From positions 1 through 64,000 of the forward strand of contig JAGWZE010000013.1 in NCBI GenBank assembly GCA_018969015.1: a DNA stretch of 64,000 bases. The letters are read 5' to 3'. Below the pieces are notes generated by a model. That model saw only the letters and a list, made by a program, of their open reading frames with translations, searched no databases and was not told the origin of the DNA. Position numbers and translations under genes: made by a program. Shown here in pieces: positions 53,022-61,992 of the stretch. The stretch's first letter is position 1. The number at the start of each line of letters is the position of its first letter. This DNA comes from Alphaproteobacteria bacterium (lineage in GTDB: Bacteria > Pseudomonadota > Alphaproteobacteria > Caulobacterales > Aquidulcibacteraceae).

Positions 53022-54035
53022 TTAGCTCGCCAGCCGCTCGGCGATCTGCACGGCGTTCAGCGCCGCGCCTTTCAGGAGCTGGTCGCCGCACACGAACAGC
53101 GCGAGCGTCTTTCCGTCCGGATCCGAAAGATCGGTGCGGATGCGGCCGACGAGCACGTCGTCGGCGCCGCTGGCGTCGATTGGCATCGGGAAGCGGTTGG
53201 CGCCCGCATCGTCGACGAGGCGCAGGCCGGGCGCGGCGGCGAGCGCGGCGCGCGCGGTTTCCGGCGTGACGGCGGTATCGAACTCCACGCTCATCGCCAC
53301 GCCGTGCGCGCGCAGCACGGGCACGCGGATGCAGGTGGCCGAGATGCGCAGATCGGCGCGGTCCATGATGCGGCGCACCTCCTTCATCACCTTCGTCTCC
53401 TCGCCGTTGTAGCCGGTGGCGGGATCGATCGGCGTGTTGTGGCTGAAGAAGTTGAACGCGTAGGGGTGCGGCAGCACGCGCGGCTCGAAGGGGCGGCCTT
53501 CGAGATAGGCGCGGGTGGATTCTTCGAGTTCGCGCATCGCCGGCAGGCCGGCGCCGGACGCGGCCTGATAGGTCGAAGCGGTGACGCGGGTGATCCGCGC
53601 CAGCGCCGCGAGCGGGGCGAGCGCCACCGTCATGATCGCGGCGACGCAGTTCGGGTTGGCGACGATGCTGGGGCGCGCATCGAGCAGCGCGCCGTTCACT
53701 TCCGGCACGACGAGCGGCACGGCCGGGTCCATGCGGAAGGCCGAGGAGTTGTCGATCACCAGCGCGCCGGCGCGGGCGGCGCGTTCGGCGGTGTCTTTCG
53801 CCACATCGGCCTCGACGGCCAGCAGCGCGACGTCGACGCCCGCGAAGTCGAAGCCGTCGAGCGCCTTCATGGTCAGCTCGCGGTCCTTGAAGCGGGCGGT
53901 CTTGCCGGCCGAGGCGGCGGAGGCGAGGAGGTGCAGCTCCTTCACGGGGAAGGCGCGCGTCTCGAGGCAGCGAATCATCTCGGAGCCGACCGCGCCGGTG
54001 GCGCCAACGACGGCGACGGACTTGGGGGACGGCAT
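53022..54035 (-). CDS. asd: Aspartate-semialdehyde dehydrogenase
   Basis: Asd, 337 residues, reduces aspartyl phosphate to the semialdehyde for lysine, methionine, threonine and diaminopimelate synthesis. NADPH motif VGATGAVGSEM at the N-terminus, catalytic Cys130 in SIVANPNCVAAIM, SAFRMDPAVPLVVPEVN, and the C-terminal LFVCGDQLLKGAALNAVQIAE motif. The ATG at 54035 (MPSPKSVAVVGATG) is the family start. Confidence 0.94.
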   Translation of the reverse strand: MPSPKSVAVVGATGAVGSEMIRCLETRAFPVKELHLLASAASAGKTARFKDRELTMKALDGFDFAGVDVALLAVEADVAKDTAERAARAGALVIDNSSAFRMDPAVPLVVPEVNGALLDARPSIVANPNCVAAIMTVALAPLAALARITRVTASTYQAASGAGLPAMRELEESTRAYLEGRPFEPRVLPHPYAFNFFSHNTPIDPATGYNGEETKVMKEVRRIMDRADLRISATCIRVPVLRAHGVAMSVEFDTAVTPETARAALAAAPGLRLVDDAGANRFPMPIDASGADDVLVGRIRTDLSDPDGKTLALFVCGDQLLKGAALNAVQIAERLAS

Positions 54036-54113
54036 GGAACGGGCTCCGGCTGGTTCAGGTGCGGGCGGAACGCTTAGCGGAAGCCGGGGGTGGCGTCATC
54101 ATGGCCACGAGCG

Positions 54114-54250
54114 GTGGTTCACCCCTCATCCGGCGGCTTCGCCGCCACCTTCTCCCACAAGGGGAGAAGGACCACTGCGGCGACCTTCTCCCCTTGTGGG
54201 AGAAGGTGGATCGCGCGCGCAGCGCGCGAGACGGATGAGGGGTGAACCAC
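54114..54250. repeat. Family A palindromic repeat, copy 3
   Basis: The longest arms of the four copies: GTGGTTCACCCCTCATCCG and CGGATGAGGGGTGAACCAC are perfectly inverted over 19 bases, with the inner CTTCTCCC pairs. It lies between the 5' end of asd and the 3' end of rnhA. Confidence 0.88.
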
Positions 54251-54262
54251 CACCGCCGCGCG

Positions 54263-54745
54263 TCAGCCACCCGCCCGCAGCGTCGCGATGGCCGCGCGGG
54301 CGAGCGCGTCGGCGCGTTCGTTCATCGGGTCGCCGGCGTGGCCTTTGACCCAGCGCCAGTCGACGTCGTGGGCGGCGCGGGCGGCGTCGAGGCGCTTCCA
54401 GAGGTCGCCGTTGGCGACGGGGCCCTTGGCGGCGGTCTTCCAGCCGTTGCGTTTCCAGCCGTGGATCCATTTCGTCACGCCGTCGCAGACATATTTGCTG
54501 TCGGTGTGCAGGACGATGCGGCAGGGGCGCGTGAGGGCTTCGAGCGCCGAGATCGCGCCCATAAGCTCCATGCGGTTGTTGGTCGTCGCGGGCTCCCCGC
54601 CGGAGAGCTCCTTCTCGGTCGCGCCGAATTTCAGGATCGCGCCCCAGCCGCCGGGGCCCGGGTTTCCCGAGCAGGCGCCGTCGGTCCAGATTTCGACGCG
54701 GCCTGAAGATGGGGCGGCAGAGGGCTCGGCAGACGGCTCGGGCAC
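54263..54745 (-). CDS. rnhA: Ribonuclease HI
   Basis: RNase HI, 160 residues, cleaves RNA of RNA-DNA hybrids. The catalytic residues are seen in [16 protein letters not shown] (Asp), [10 protein letters not shown] (Glu), [12 protein letters not shown] (Asp) and NERADALA (Asp). GTG at 54745 with a GGAG site eight bases upstream gives the usual length; a longer ATG start at 54806 adds 20 residues without family character. Confidence 0.92.
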   Translation of the reverse strand: MPEPSAEPSAAPSSGRVEIWTDGACSGNPGPGGWGAILKFGATEKELSGGEPATTNNRMELMGAISALEALTRPCRIVLHTDSKYVCDGVTKWIHGWKRNGWKTAAKGPVANGDLWKRLDAARAAHDVDWRWVKGHAGDPMNERADALARAAIATLRAGG

Positions 54746-54853
54746 GCTGTGTTCTCCAGGCCACGGCGCAGCGCCGCAGCCCCTGTTTAACGAATCGCTA
54801 AGCATGATTGCAGAGGGTTCCCCGCCTGCGAATTCAGAACGAAGGGGCGCACC

Positions 54854-55741
54854 ATGGCTGCGCGGCTGGTCTCGATCATCAACATGAAGGGCGGCGTGGG
54901 CAAATCCACCACCGCCGTGACTCTCGCCGAAACGCTCGCGGTACATCACCGCCGGCGGGTGCTGCTGATCGATCTCGATCCGCAAACCAACGCCTCCATC
55001 ATGGCCGGCGGCCCGGAGCGGTGGAACGCCGCGCGCAAGGCCGACCGCACGCTCGACGCCTTCTTCGACGCCTACGCCACGGGCGAGAAACCCGCGCCGC
55101 TGAAGTCGCTCGTCGACAAGCAGGTGACGGACCTCAAGGACAACAAGGGCAAGGTCGATGTCGACCTGATCGCCTGCGCGCCGGAGCTGCGCTACGTCGA
55201 GCGCGACATCATCGAGAAATTCGTCAAGCAGCAGCTGCATCTGGACGCCATCCAGAAGCGAATCTGCCAGTGGTTTTCGCAGGGGCTGAAAACCATGACG
55301 GACAGCTACGACGAGATCCTCATCGATTGCCCGCCCGGCATTTCGCTGTTCGCCGAGGCGGCGCTGATCTCCTCCGACGCGATCCTGGTGCCGTCGATCC
55401 CGGACTATGTCTCGCGGCTCGGTCTGATCGCCTTCCGCCGGCGCGCGATGGGCATGATCCGCGACAAGCGCAACGGCGCGCCGACGACGATGTTCGTGCT
55501 CGCCACCAAGTACGACGAGACGTTCTCGCTGCACCGCTCGGAAGCGGCGCTGCTGAAGGAAAATCTCGGCGCCTCGATGTTCGATCTCAAGATCCCGCAG
55601 ACCGTCGACATCGCGCGGGCGGCGGAATGGTCCGAGACCAAGCGGACGTTCGAGCAAAAATACGCTTCGGCCGCGCCGGTGATCCAGGCGCTCGGCAACG
55701 AGTTCCTCGACAAGACCTCGAGCCTTGCGATGGCGGCATGA
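54854..55741 (+). CDS. ParA/Soj-family ATPase, orphan
   Basis: A 295-residue ParA-type ATPase. Deviant Walker [11 protein letters not shown] at residues 11-20 with the signature Lys, Walker A' [12 protein letters not shown], Walker [13 protein letters not shown]. ParA proteins position plasmids, chromosomes or large protein complexes on the nucleoid. No parB or parS is visible here, and the main chromosomal parAB is elsewhere by assumption. The gene overlaps a small ORF by four bases (ATGA), which probably encodes its partner. The ATG follows GAAGGGGCG. Confidence 0.9.
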   Translation: MAARLVSIINMKGGVGKSTTAVTLAETLAVHHRRRVLLIDLDPQTNASIMAGGPERWNAARKADRTLDAFFDAYATGEKPAPLKSLVDKQVTDLKDNKGKVDVDLIACAPELRYVERDIIEKFVKQQLHLDAIQKRICQWFSQGLKTMTDSYDEILIDCPPGISLFAEAALISSDAILVPSIPDYVSRLGLIAFRRRAMGMIRDKRNGAPTTMFVLATKYDETFSLHRSEAALLKENLGASMFDLKIPQTVDIARAAEWSETKRTFEQKYASAAPVIQALGNEFLDKTSSLAMAA

Positions 55742-56160
55742 GCCTCAACCGCACGCTCGATCGACTGACGCGCGCCATCAAGCGCGAGGCCGCGCGCAAT
55801 CCCGGCTTCGCCGACAAGCTCGACACGATCCTTTCGGCGCACACGTCGCGGCGCGCCGAGGGCGAAGACGGAGAGATCGAAACGGACGCGCCAGAGGCGC
55901 CGCCCGTCGTGGCGCCTCCGCAGGTCGTCGCGCCCGATCTCAATCCCGTCGCGATCGTGAGCGCCCAGGGCGCCGATATGCTCGCCGCCGCGCTTTCGGG
56001 CGATGTCTACACCAGCGACGCGCTGCGGGCGCTCGCCAATGAGCACAATCTCGACCCGGCCGGCGAGCTCGCCGACGCGGACAAAGAGACGATCATTGCC
56101 CATATCGTCGCCGCCGCGGTGCGCCGCGTGGAGCGCGACCGGAAGCTGTTCGACTACTGA
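55738..56160 (+). CDS. Small protein paired with the ParA-like ATPase
   Basis: A 140-residue protein overlapping the ParA gene. Residues 1-40 are a basic amphipathic segment ([19 protein letters not shown]), a Pro/Glu-rich linker follows to about 70, and the C-terminal part ([37 protein letters not shown]) resembles small helical domains such as Rho-N or SAP. Partners that stimulate ParA ATPases typically carry a basic N-terminal helix, so a partner role is plausible. I cannot name the family. Confidence 0.72.
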   Translation: MSLNRTLDRLTRAIKREAARNPGFADKLDTILSAHTSRRAEGEDGEIETDAPEAPPVVAPPQVVAPDLNPVAIVSAQGADMLAAALSGDVYTSDALRALANEHNLDPAGELADADKETIIAHIVAAAVRRVERDRKLFDY

Positions 56161-56238
56161 GGCCCCGTCGCGCATCGGCGCCAGGGGGCTTGCCCGCGCG
56201 CGGCGTTCCGGGCGAGATCGAACGGGGAGGAGATCATC

Positions 56239-56661
56239 ATGTATTCGTTCGGTTTCATTGCGCCCGTGCTGGCGCTGGTCGCGTGGTCGCTGGTCATGTG
56301 GCTTTGGATGTACGCCACGCGCATCCCGGCCATGCAGAAGGCCAAGCTCGATCCGCAGGAGGCGGTACGGACGCGCACGCTCAATCTTCCGGGGCCGGCG
56401 CAATGGCCGGCGGACAACTACAATCACCTGATGGAGCAGCCGACGATCTTCTACGCGACGGCGCTGGCGGCCCACGTGAGCGGCGCGATCGACACCATTT
56501 CGATCGGGATCGCCTGGCTCTATGTGGCGCTGCGCGTCGTGCACTCGCTGGTGCAGGCGACGGTGAACGTCGTGATGCTGCGGTTCCTGATCTTCACGGC
56601 GTCGACGTTCGCGCTCGGCGCGCTGCTGGTGCGGACGGTGCTGATTTTGACGGCGGAGTAG
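56239..56661 (+). CDS. MAPEG family membrane protein
   Basis: A 140-residue membrane protein with four helices. The signature NYNHLMEQPTIFYATALAAH and YVALRVVHSLVQATVN places it in MAPEG, of the group lacking the glutathione-transferase-type RxxHxNxxE consensus in full. It differs from the other MAPEG gene at 10904. The ATG follows GGGGAGGAG. The function is unknown. Confidence 0.83.
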   Translation: MYSFGFIAPVLALVAWSLVMWLWMYATRIPAMQKAKLDPQEAVRTRTLNLPGPAQWPADNYNHLMEQPTIFYATALAAHVSGAIDTISIGIAWLYVALRVVHSLVQATVNVVMLRFLIFTASTFALGALLVRTVLILTAE

Positions 56662-56690
56662 GCGGGGACGATCCGCACAGCGCCGCGTAA

Positions 56691-56818
56691 ACACCCCTCA
56701 TCCGTCTCGCGGCTTTCAGCCGCGATCCACCTTCTCCCACAAGGGGAGAAGGACGCCGCAGTGGTCCTTCTCCCCTTGTGGGAGAAGGTGGCGCGGAACG
56801 CGCCGGATGAGGGGTGAG
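56691..56818. repeat. Family A palindromic repeat, copy 4
   Basis: ACACCCCTCATCCGTCTCGC on the left and GCCGGATGAGGGGTGA on the right are inverted; the inner CCTTCTCCC words are present on both sides. It sits between the MAPEG gene and the convergent hydrolase gene. Confidence 0.85.
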
Positions 56819-56853
56819 CCGCCGTCGTCAGACGTCGCTCAGTGCTCGCCGGC

Positions 56854-57537
56854 TCAGCCCGCCTTCTTCGGCGCGGGCGCGGCAAGGCGCTTTTCCAGAT
56901 AGGTGACGATCTTGGCTTCCAGCTGCGGCAGGAGGTCGACGCTCTTGTCCGCCGCGTCGCGGTAGAAGTGGTCAGCGCCCTCGACCGGGGTGTGATCGAC
57001 CTTGATGTTCTTTTGGGTGCGGATCTTCGAGACCACGCGTTCGACGTCCGCCGCGGGGGCGACGCCGTCGCGGGTGCCATAGACCACCAGGCCCGAGGAC
57101 GGGCAGGGCGCCAGGAACGACAGGTCATAGTGGTTCGCCGGCGGCGAGACCGCGATGAAGCCCGCGATTTCGGGGCGGCGCATCAGGAGCTGCAGGCCGA
57201 TCCAGGCCCCGAACGAATAGCCGGCCACCCAGCACTGTTCGGCGTTGGGATTGAGGCTCTGCAGATAGTCGAGCGCGGAGGCGGCGTCGGACAACTCGCC
57301 CATGCCGTTGTCGAACACGCCCTGGCTGCGGCCGATGCCGCGGAAATTGAACCGCAGAACGGCAAAGCCAAAGCGTTGAAAAATCTGGAACATCTGCACC
57401 GACACGCGGTCTTGCATGGAGCCGCCGGCCCGCGGGTGGGCGTGCAGGATCAGCGCGATCGGCGCGTTTTCGCGCGTCGGCTCGGCGTAGCGGCCTTCGA
57501 CGCGCCCTGCCGGGCCGGGGAAAATCACTTCGGGCAT
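56854..57537 (-). CDS. Alpha/beta hydrolase (COG2945 type)
   Basis: A 227-residue hydrolase. The fold starts with LILHAHPRAGGSM, FGFAVLRFNFRGIGRSQG is the strand/loop after the oxyanion region, the nucleophile Ser is in VAGYSFGAWIG, an Asp is in YGTRDGVAP and the His in EGADHFYR. It probably hydrolyses an ester or other small substrate; substrate unknown. It is divergent from iscR. Confidence 0.85.
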   Translation of the reverse strand: MPEVIFPGPAGRVEGRYAEPTRENAPIALILHAHPRAGGSMQDRVSVQMFQIFQRFGFAVLRFNFRGIGRSQGVFDNGMGELSDAASALDYLQSLNPNAEQCWVAGYSFGAWIGLQLLMRRPEIAGFIAVSPPANHYDLSFLAPCPSSGLVVYGTRDGVAPAADVERVVSKIRTQKNIKVDHTPVEGADHFYRDAADKSVDLLPQLEAKIVTYLEKRLAAPAPKKAG

Positions 57538-57612
57538 ATCGTGTCCCTTGCAGCGGTGTCGTGTTCCGACCGATCGGGCCCGCCAACGGGCGCGCCCAAG
57601 GGCCGCAATATC

Positions 57613-57640
57613 TTGACTGTTTTAGTAGGGTGTCTACCTA
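57613..57640 (+). promoter_or_regulatory. Candidate iscR/suf promoter with operator
   Basis: TTGACT at 57613-57618 and TACCTA at 57635-57640 (16-base spacing) form a -35/-10 pair. ACT and AGT around GTTTT (57616-57626) form a partial dyad of the type seen in Rrf2-regulator sites, overlapping the -35, so autoregulation by IscR is plausible. The region 57641-57778 before the ATG shows nothing else. Confidence 0.42.
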
Positions 57641-57778
57641 TCCGGACGTGACCTACCCCCCGCGACGGGGGCGAGGGCGCGCCTTCTAGCACAGTCGTCG
57701 GCGCGGCGTGAGCGCGATCGACGACCCGAGGCCCCTGGCGCATCCGCGCCGGGCCAATCTACGGGACGAGACGGCTTC

Positions 57779-58240
57779 ATGCGTTTGACCTCCAAAGGCC
57801 GGTACGCCGTGATGGCGCTGGCGGACCTCGTGGCCAACGGCGGCGAGGCCCGGGCGATCCCGTTGCAGGACATCGCGGCGCGCCAGGAAATCTCGCTCTC
57901 GTATCTCGAGCAGTTGTTCGCGCGCCTGCGCCGCGCCGGGATCGTGGCCGGCATGCGCGGCCCCGGCGGCGGCTACAAGCTCTCGCGCCCGGCCGCGGCC
58001 GTGGCGATCGCCGAGGTGATCGTGGCGGTGGACGAGCCGATCAAGACCACCCGCTGCCGCGACGGCTCGCTGAAGAGCTGCCAGGGCAAGGTCGGCCGCT
58101 GCATCGCGCACGATCTCTGGGACGAACTGGGACGCCAGATCCACGTGTTCCTCGCGGGCGTTTCGCTGGAGGACGTGGTGGCCAAGCGCGTGGTGGGCCG
58201 CGCGGTGGCGCCGGGACTGCCGGTCGCGCCCGCCGCATGA
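57779..58240 (+). CDS. iscR: IscR-type Rrf2 family regulator
   Basis: A 153-residue Rrf2-family regulator, the Fe-S sensor of the operon. The winged HTH is MRLTSKGRYAVMALADL to LSRPAAAV, and the cluster-binding Cys are C93, C101 and C108, with His111 where the E. coli IscR ligand His lies. Together with the operon that follows, the call is firm. It is predicted to bind a 2Fe-2S cluster and control the suf genes. The stop overlaps the next ATG by four bases. Confidence 0.9.
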   Translation: MRLTSKGRYAVMALADLVANGGEARAIPLQDIAARQEISLSYLEQLFARLRRAGIVAGMRGPGGGYKLSRPAAAVAIAEVIVAVDEPIKTTRCRDGSLKSCQGKVGRCIAHDLWDELGRQIHVFLAGVSLEDVVAKRVVGRAVAPGLPVAPAA

Positions 58241-59382
58241 CGACGCTCCGCTCCGTCTATTGCGATTACAACGCCGGCGCGCCGATCCGTCCGGAAGCGG
58301 CGGACGCGCTGATGCGCACGCTTGCCGATGGCGGGAATGCGTCGTCCGTTCACGCGCTGGGTCGGCGCGCGAAGAGCCGGCTGGAGACCGCGCGCGAAGC
58401 GGTGGCGGCGGCGTGCGGGACGCGCGCGCAGGACATCGTGTTCACGAGCGGCGCGACGGAGGCTTTGCATCTTGCGCTCGAAGGCGCGCGCCGCGCCGAA
58501 CCGGCCTTGCGGCTGATCGTCAGCGCGATCGAGCACGACGCGGTCGCAGAGGCCGCGACGCTGTGGCCGGGGGCTGCGACCGCGCCCGTGACGCCGGCGG
58601 GCGTGGTCGACCTCGCGGCGCTCGACGCGCTGCTCGCCGAAGGCGGGCCGGCGCTCGTGGCGGTGATGCTCGTCAACAACGAGACCGGCGCGATCCAGCC
58701 GATCGCAGAGATCGCGCGGCGCGTGCACGCCGCAGGCGGGGTGCTGCTTGTCGACGCCGCGCAGGCGATCGGGCGCATCATCATGGACGCGCAGCGCCTC
58801 GGCGCGGACGCCGTCGCGCTCTCCAGCCACAAGGCCGGCGGGCCGCCGGGCGCGGGCGCGCTCGCGCTTACGCCGGGATTTCCGTTTGCGCCGCCCCGGC
58901 TGGGCGGCGGGCAGGAGCGCGGCTTTCGTCCGGGCACGGAAAATACGCCGGCCGTGGCGGGCTTCGGCGCGGCCTGCGCGGCGGCGACGGCTGATCTCGA
59001 CACCGAAGCCGCACGGCTCGCCGGCCTGCGTGACGCGTTCGAGGCGGGACTGCTGCGCCACGCGCCGGACGCCGTGATCTTCGCCCGCGAGGCGCCGCGC
59101 GCGCCGAACGTGACGCTTGCCGCCATTCCGGGCCAATCTGCAGAGACGGGCCTCATCGCGCTCGATCTTGCCGGCGTTGCGGCGAGCTCCGGCTCGGCCT
59201 GCTCGTCCGGCAAGGTGCGCGCGAGCCGCGTGCTGACCGCGATGGGCGTGGCGCCCGCGCTTGCGCGCTGTGCGCTCCGGTTCAGTTTCGGCTGGGCCTC
59301 GACCGAAGCCGACGTCGCGGCCGCGCTGGCGGGCGTCGAGCGTCTCGTAGTGCGCCGCGCGCGCCAAGGATCGACGCCATGA
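58237..59382 (+). CDS. Cysteine desulfurase, IscS/NifS class I
   Basis: A 381-residue PLP enzyme that moves sulfur from cysteine to scaffold proteins. The PLP lysine is in [11 protein letters not shown], the substrate/persulfide Cys is in [14 protein letters not shown], and the aspartate of the PLP site is in [10 protein letters not shown]. This is the class I (IscS/NifS) type, distinct from the SufS at the end of the operon. It overlaps iscR and sufB by four bases each. Confidence 0.9.
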   Translation: MTTLRSVYCDYNAGAPIRPEAADALMRTLADGGNASSVHALGRRAKSRLETAREAVAAACGTRAQDIVFTSGATEALHLALEGARRAEPALRLIVSAIEHDAVAEAATLWPGAATAPVTPAGVVDLAALDALLAEGGPALVAVMLVNNETGAIQPIAEIARRVHAAGGVLLVDAAQAIGRIIMDAQRLGADAVALSSHKAGGPPGAGALALTPGFPFAPPRLGGGQERGFRPGTENTPAVAGFGAACAAATADLDTEAARLAGLRDAFEAGLLRHAPDAVIFAREAPRAPNVTLAAIPGQSAETGLIALDLAGVAASSGSACSSGKVRASRVLTAMGVAPALARCALRFSFGWASTEADVAAALAGVERLVVRRARQGSTP

Positions 59383-60881
59383 GCGACGCCAAATCCCTCG
59401 ACGTCAAAGACGGTATCGAGCGCGAGACGGTGGACGCCGTGCGCGGGCTCGAGGCCGACAAGTACAAGTACGGCTTCACGACCGCGGTCGAGCAGGAGTT
59501 CGCGCCGAAGGGCCTGAACGCCGACACCGTGCGCTACATCTCGCAGAAAAAAGGCGAGCCGGACTGGATGCTCGAATGGCGCCTGGGCGCGTTCGAGCGC
59601 TGGCTGACGATGCAGGAGCCGGACTGGGCGATGGTGAAGTATCCGCCCATCGACTACCAGGACGCGCACTACTACGCGGCGCCGAAGGAGAAGGCGAAGG
59701 TCAAGAGCCTCGACGAGATCGATCCCGAGATCCTCGAGACCTACAAGAAGCTCGGCATCCCGCTGCGCGAGCAGGAAGTGCTGCTGGGCGTCGAAGGCGC
59801 CCCAAAGGTGGCGGTCGACGCCGTGTTCGACAGCGTCAGCGTCGTCACGACCTTCAAGGACGAACTCGCCAAGGCCGGCGTGATCTTCTGCTCCATGAGC
59901 GAGGCGATCCGCGAGCATCCCGAGCTTGTGCGCAAGTATCTCGGCTCCGTCGTGCCGGTGAGCGACAATTTCTTCGCGACGCTGAACTCGGCCGTGTTCT
60001 CGGACGGATCGTTCGTCTACGTGCCGCCGGGCGTGCGCTGCCCGATGGAGCTCTCCACCTATTTCCGGATGAACGCCTCCGGCACGGGCCAGTTCGAGCG
60101 GACGCTCATCATCGTCGACAAGGGCGGCTACGTCTCCTACCTCGAAGGCTGCACGGCGCCGATGCGCGACGAGAACCAGCTCCACGCGGCGGTGGTCGAG
60201 CTCGTCGCGCTCGAGGACGCCGAGATCAAATACTCCACCGTGCAGAACTGGTGGCCGGGCGACGCCGAAGGGCGCGGCGGGATCTATAACTTCGTGACGA
60301 AGCGCGGCGACTGCCGCGGCGCGCGCGCCAAGATCAGCTGGACGCAGGTCGAGACCGGCTCGGCGGTGACGTGGAAGTATCCGAGCTGCATCCTGCGCGG
60401 GGACGACAGCGTCGGCGAGTTCTACTCGATCGCGGTCACGAACGGGCGCCAGCAGGCCGACACCGGCACGAAGATGATCCATCTCGGCCGCAACACGCGC
60501 TCGCGCATCATCTCCAAGGGCATCGCGGCCGGGCGCTCGCAGAACACTTATCGCGGCCTCGTCTCGGCGCACGCGAAGGCGACGAACGCGCGCAACTTCA
60601 CGCAATGCGACAGCCTGCTGATCGGCGCGAAATGCGGGGCGCACACGGTCCCCTATGTCGAGGCGAAGACGCCATCGGCCACGTTCGAGCACGAGGCGAC
60701 GACGACGCGCCTTTCGGACGACCAGATCTTCTATCTGCGGCAGCGTGGGATCCCGGAGGAGGAGGCGGTGGCGCTGCTCGTCAACGGGTTCGTGCGCGAG
60801 GTGCTGCAGCATCTGCCGATGGAGTTCGCCGTCGAGGCGCAGAAGCTCGTCGCGGTGAGCCTGGAAGGAAGCGTCGGATGA
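59379..60881 (+). CDS. sufB: Fe-S cluster assembly protein SufB
   Basis: SufB, 500 residues, the scaffold subunit of the SufBC2D complex that assembles Fe-S clusters. Diagnostic segments: [47 protein letters not shown], and the C-terminal [19 protein letters not shown] and [25 protein letters not shown]. The scaffold Cys and Glu are in the C-terminal core. The ATGA overlap fixes the start. Confidence 0.95.
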   Translation: MSDAKSLDVKDGIERETVDAVRGLEADKYKYGFTTAVEQEFAPKGLNADTVRYISQKKGEPDWMLEWRLGAFERWLTMQEPDWAMVKYPPIDYQDAHYYAAPKEKAKVKSLDEIDPEILETYKKLGIPLREQEVLLGVEGAPKVAVDAVFDSVSVVTTFKDELAKAGVIFCSMSEAIREHPELVRKYLGSVVPVSDNFFATLNSAVFSDGSFVYVPPGVRCPMELSTYFRMNASGTGQFERTLIIVDKGGYVSYLEGCTAPMRDENQLHAAVVELVALEDAEIKYSTVQNWWPGDAEGRGGIYNFVTKRGDCRGARAKISWTQVETGSAVTWKYPSCILRGDDSVGEFYSIAVTNGRQQADTGTKMIHLGRNTRSRIISKGIAAGRSQNTYRGLVSAHAKATNARNFTQCDSLLIGAKCGAHTVPYVEAKTPSATFEHEATTTRLSDDQIFYLRQRGIPEEEAVALLVNGFVREVLQHLPMEFAVEAQKLVAVSLEGSVG

Positions 60882-61246
60882 TCGCGATCGCCGCCATCGA
60901 TCATGTCCAGGTGGCGATCCCGCGCGGCGGCGAGGCGGTCGCGCGCGGATTCTATCGTGATTTCCTCGGCCTGCCGGAGATTGCGAAGCCGGAGCCGTTG
61001 GCGCGACGCGGCGGCTTCTGGCTGCAGGCGCGGGGCTTCCAGATCCATGTCGGGATCGACGACGATTTCCATCCCGCGACGAAGGCGCATCCCGCGTTTC
61101 GCGCCGCGGGCGTGATGGCGCTGCTCGCGCGCGCGCGGGCCGCTGGCTACGAGGCCCGGCGCGACGACGAGCTCGCCGACGTCGAGCGCATTTTCCTGTT
61201 CGACCCGTTCGGCAATCGCCTCGAGTTCATTGAAAGCCCGGCTTGA
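60878..61246 (+). CDS. VOC-family (glyoxalase-fold) protein inside suf
   Basis: A 122-residue protein of the vicinal oxygen chelate superfamily. Likely metal ligands are H9 ([10 protein letters not shown]), H57 (QIHVGID) and E117 (NRLEFIES), which match the glyoxalase/dioxygenase pattern. VOC genes are not a standard part of suf operons, yet this one overlaps sufB by four bases and sufC by one (TGATG), so it is part of the transcript. The reaction is unknown. It may deal with a small metabolite or with metal or thiol stress. Confidence 0.83.
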   Translation: MIAIAAIDHVQVAIPRGGEAVARGFYRDFLGLPEIAKPEPLARRGGFWLQARGFQIHVGIDDDFHPATKAHPAFRAAGVMALLARARAAGYEARRDDELADVERIFLFDPFGNRLEFIESPA

Positions 61247-61992
61247 TGTTGAAGATCGAAAACCTTCATGCTCGCGTCGAGGACGCGGAAATCCTTCACG
61301 GCGTCGATCTCGTCGTGCCGGCCGGCGAGGTGCATGCGATCATGGGCCCGAACGGAGCCGGCAAGTCGACGCTGTCCTACGTGCTCGCCGGCCGCGACGG
61401 CTATGAGGCGACGCAAGGGTGCGCGCTGCTCGACGGCGAAGATCTCCTCGGCCTCGAGCCCGAATCGCGCGCGGCCAAGGGCGTGTTTCTCTCGTTTCAG
61501 TATCCGGTCGAGATCCCCGGCGTGCCGACGCTCACGTTCCTGCGTCTGGCGCTGAATGCGCAGCGCAAGGCGCGCGGCGAGGCCGAGGTGTCGAGCCCCG
61601 AGTTCCTCAAGCTCGTGCGCGCGAAAGCGGCGGCGCTCAAGATCGATCCGGACATGCTGAAGCGGCCGGTGAATGTCGGCTTCTCCGGCGGCGAGAAGAA
61701 GCGCCTCGAGACGCTGCAGATGATGGTGCTCGAGCCGCGCTTCGCCATTCTCGACGAAACCGACTCCGGCCTCGACATCGACGCGCTGCGGATCGTCTCG
61801 GAGGGCGTCAACGCCCTGCGCGCGGCGGACCGCTCGATGCTCGTGATCACGCACTATCAGCGCCTCCTCGACTACATCCGCCCGGACCGCGTGCACGTGC
61901 TCGTGGACGGCCGCATCGTCGACAGCGGCGGACCGGAGCTCGCGCACGAGCTCGAGGCGCGCGGCTATGACCGCTACGGCAAGGCGGCCTGA
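61246..61992 (+). CDS. sufC: Fe-S cluster assembly ATPase SufC
   Basis: SufC, 248 residues, the ABC-type ATPase of the SufBCD complex. Walker A GPNGAGKST, Q-loop LSFQYPVEIPGV, signature FSGGEKKR, Walker B FAILDETDSGLD, switch His in VITHYQR. The start shares the A of the preceding TGA; an upstream TTG in the same frame is less likely. The end overlaps sufD by one base. Confidence 0.95.
   Translation: MLKIENLHARVEDAEILHGVDLVVPAGEVHAIMGPNGAGKSTLSYVLAGRDGYEATQGCALLDGEDLLGLEPESRAAKGVFLSFQYPVEIPGVPTLTFLRLALNAQRKARGEAEVSSPEFLKLVRAKAAALKIDPDMLKRPVNVGFSGGEKKRLETLQMMVLEPRFAILDETDSGLDIDALRIVSEGVNALRAADRSMLVITHYQRLLDYIRPDRVHVLVDGRIVDSGGPELAHELEARGYDRYGKAA

Noticed and set aside
6386-56818. CRISPR array from the recurring repeats
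   Set aside because: The copies are dispersed singly over 50 kb, are palindromic over their whole length and have no spacers or cas genes.
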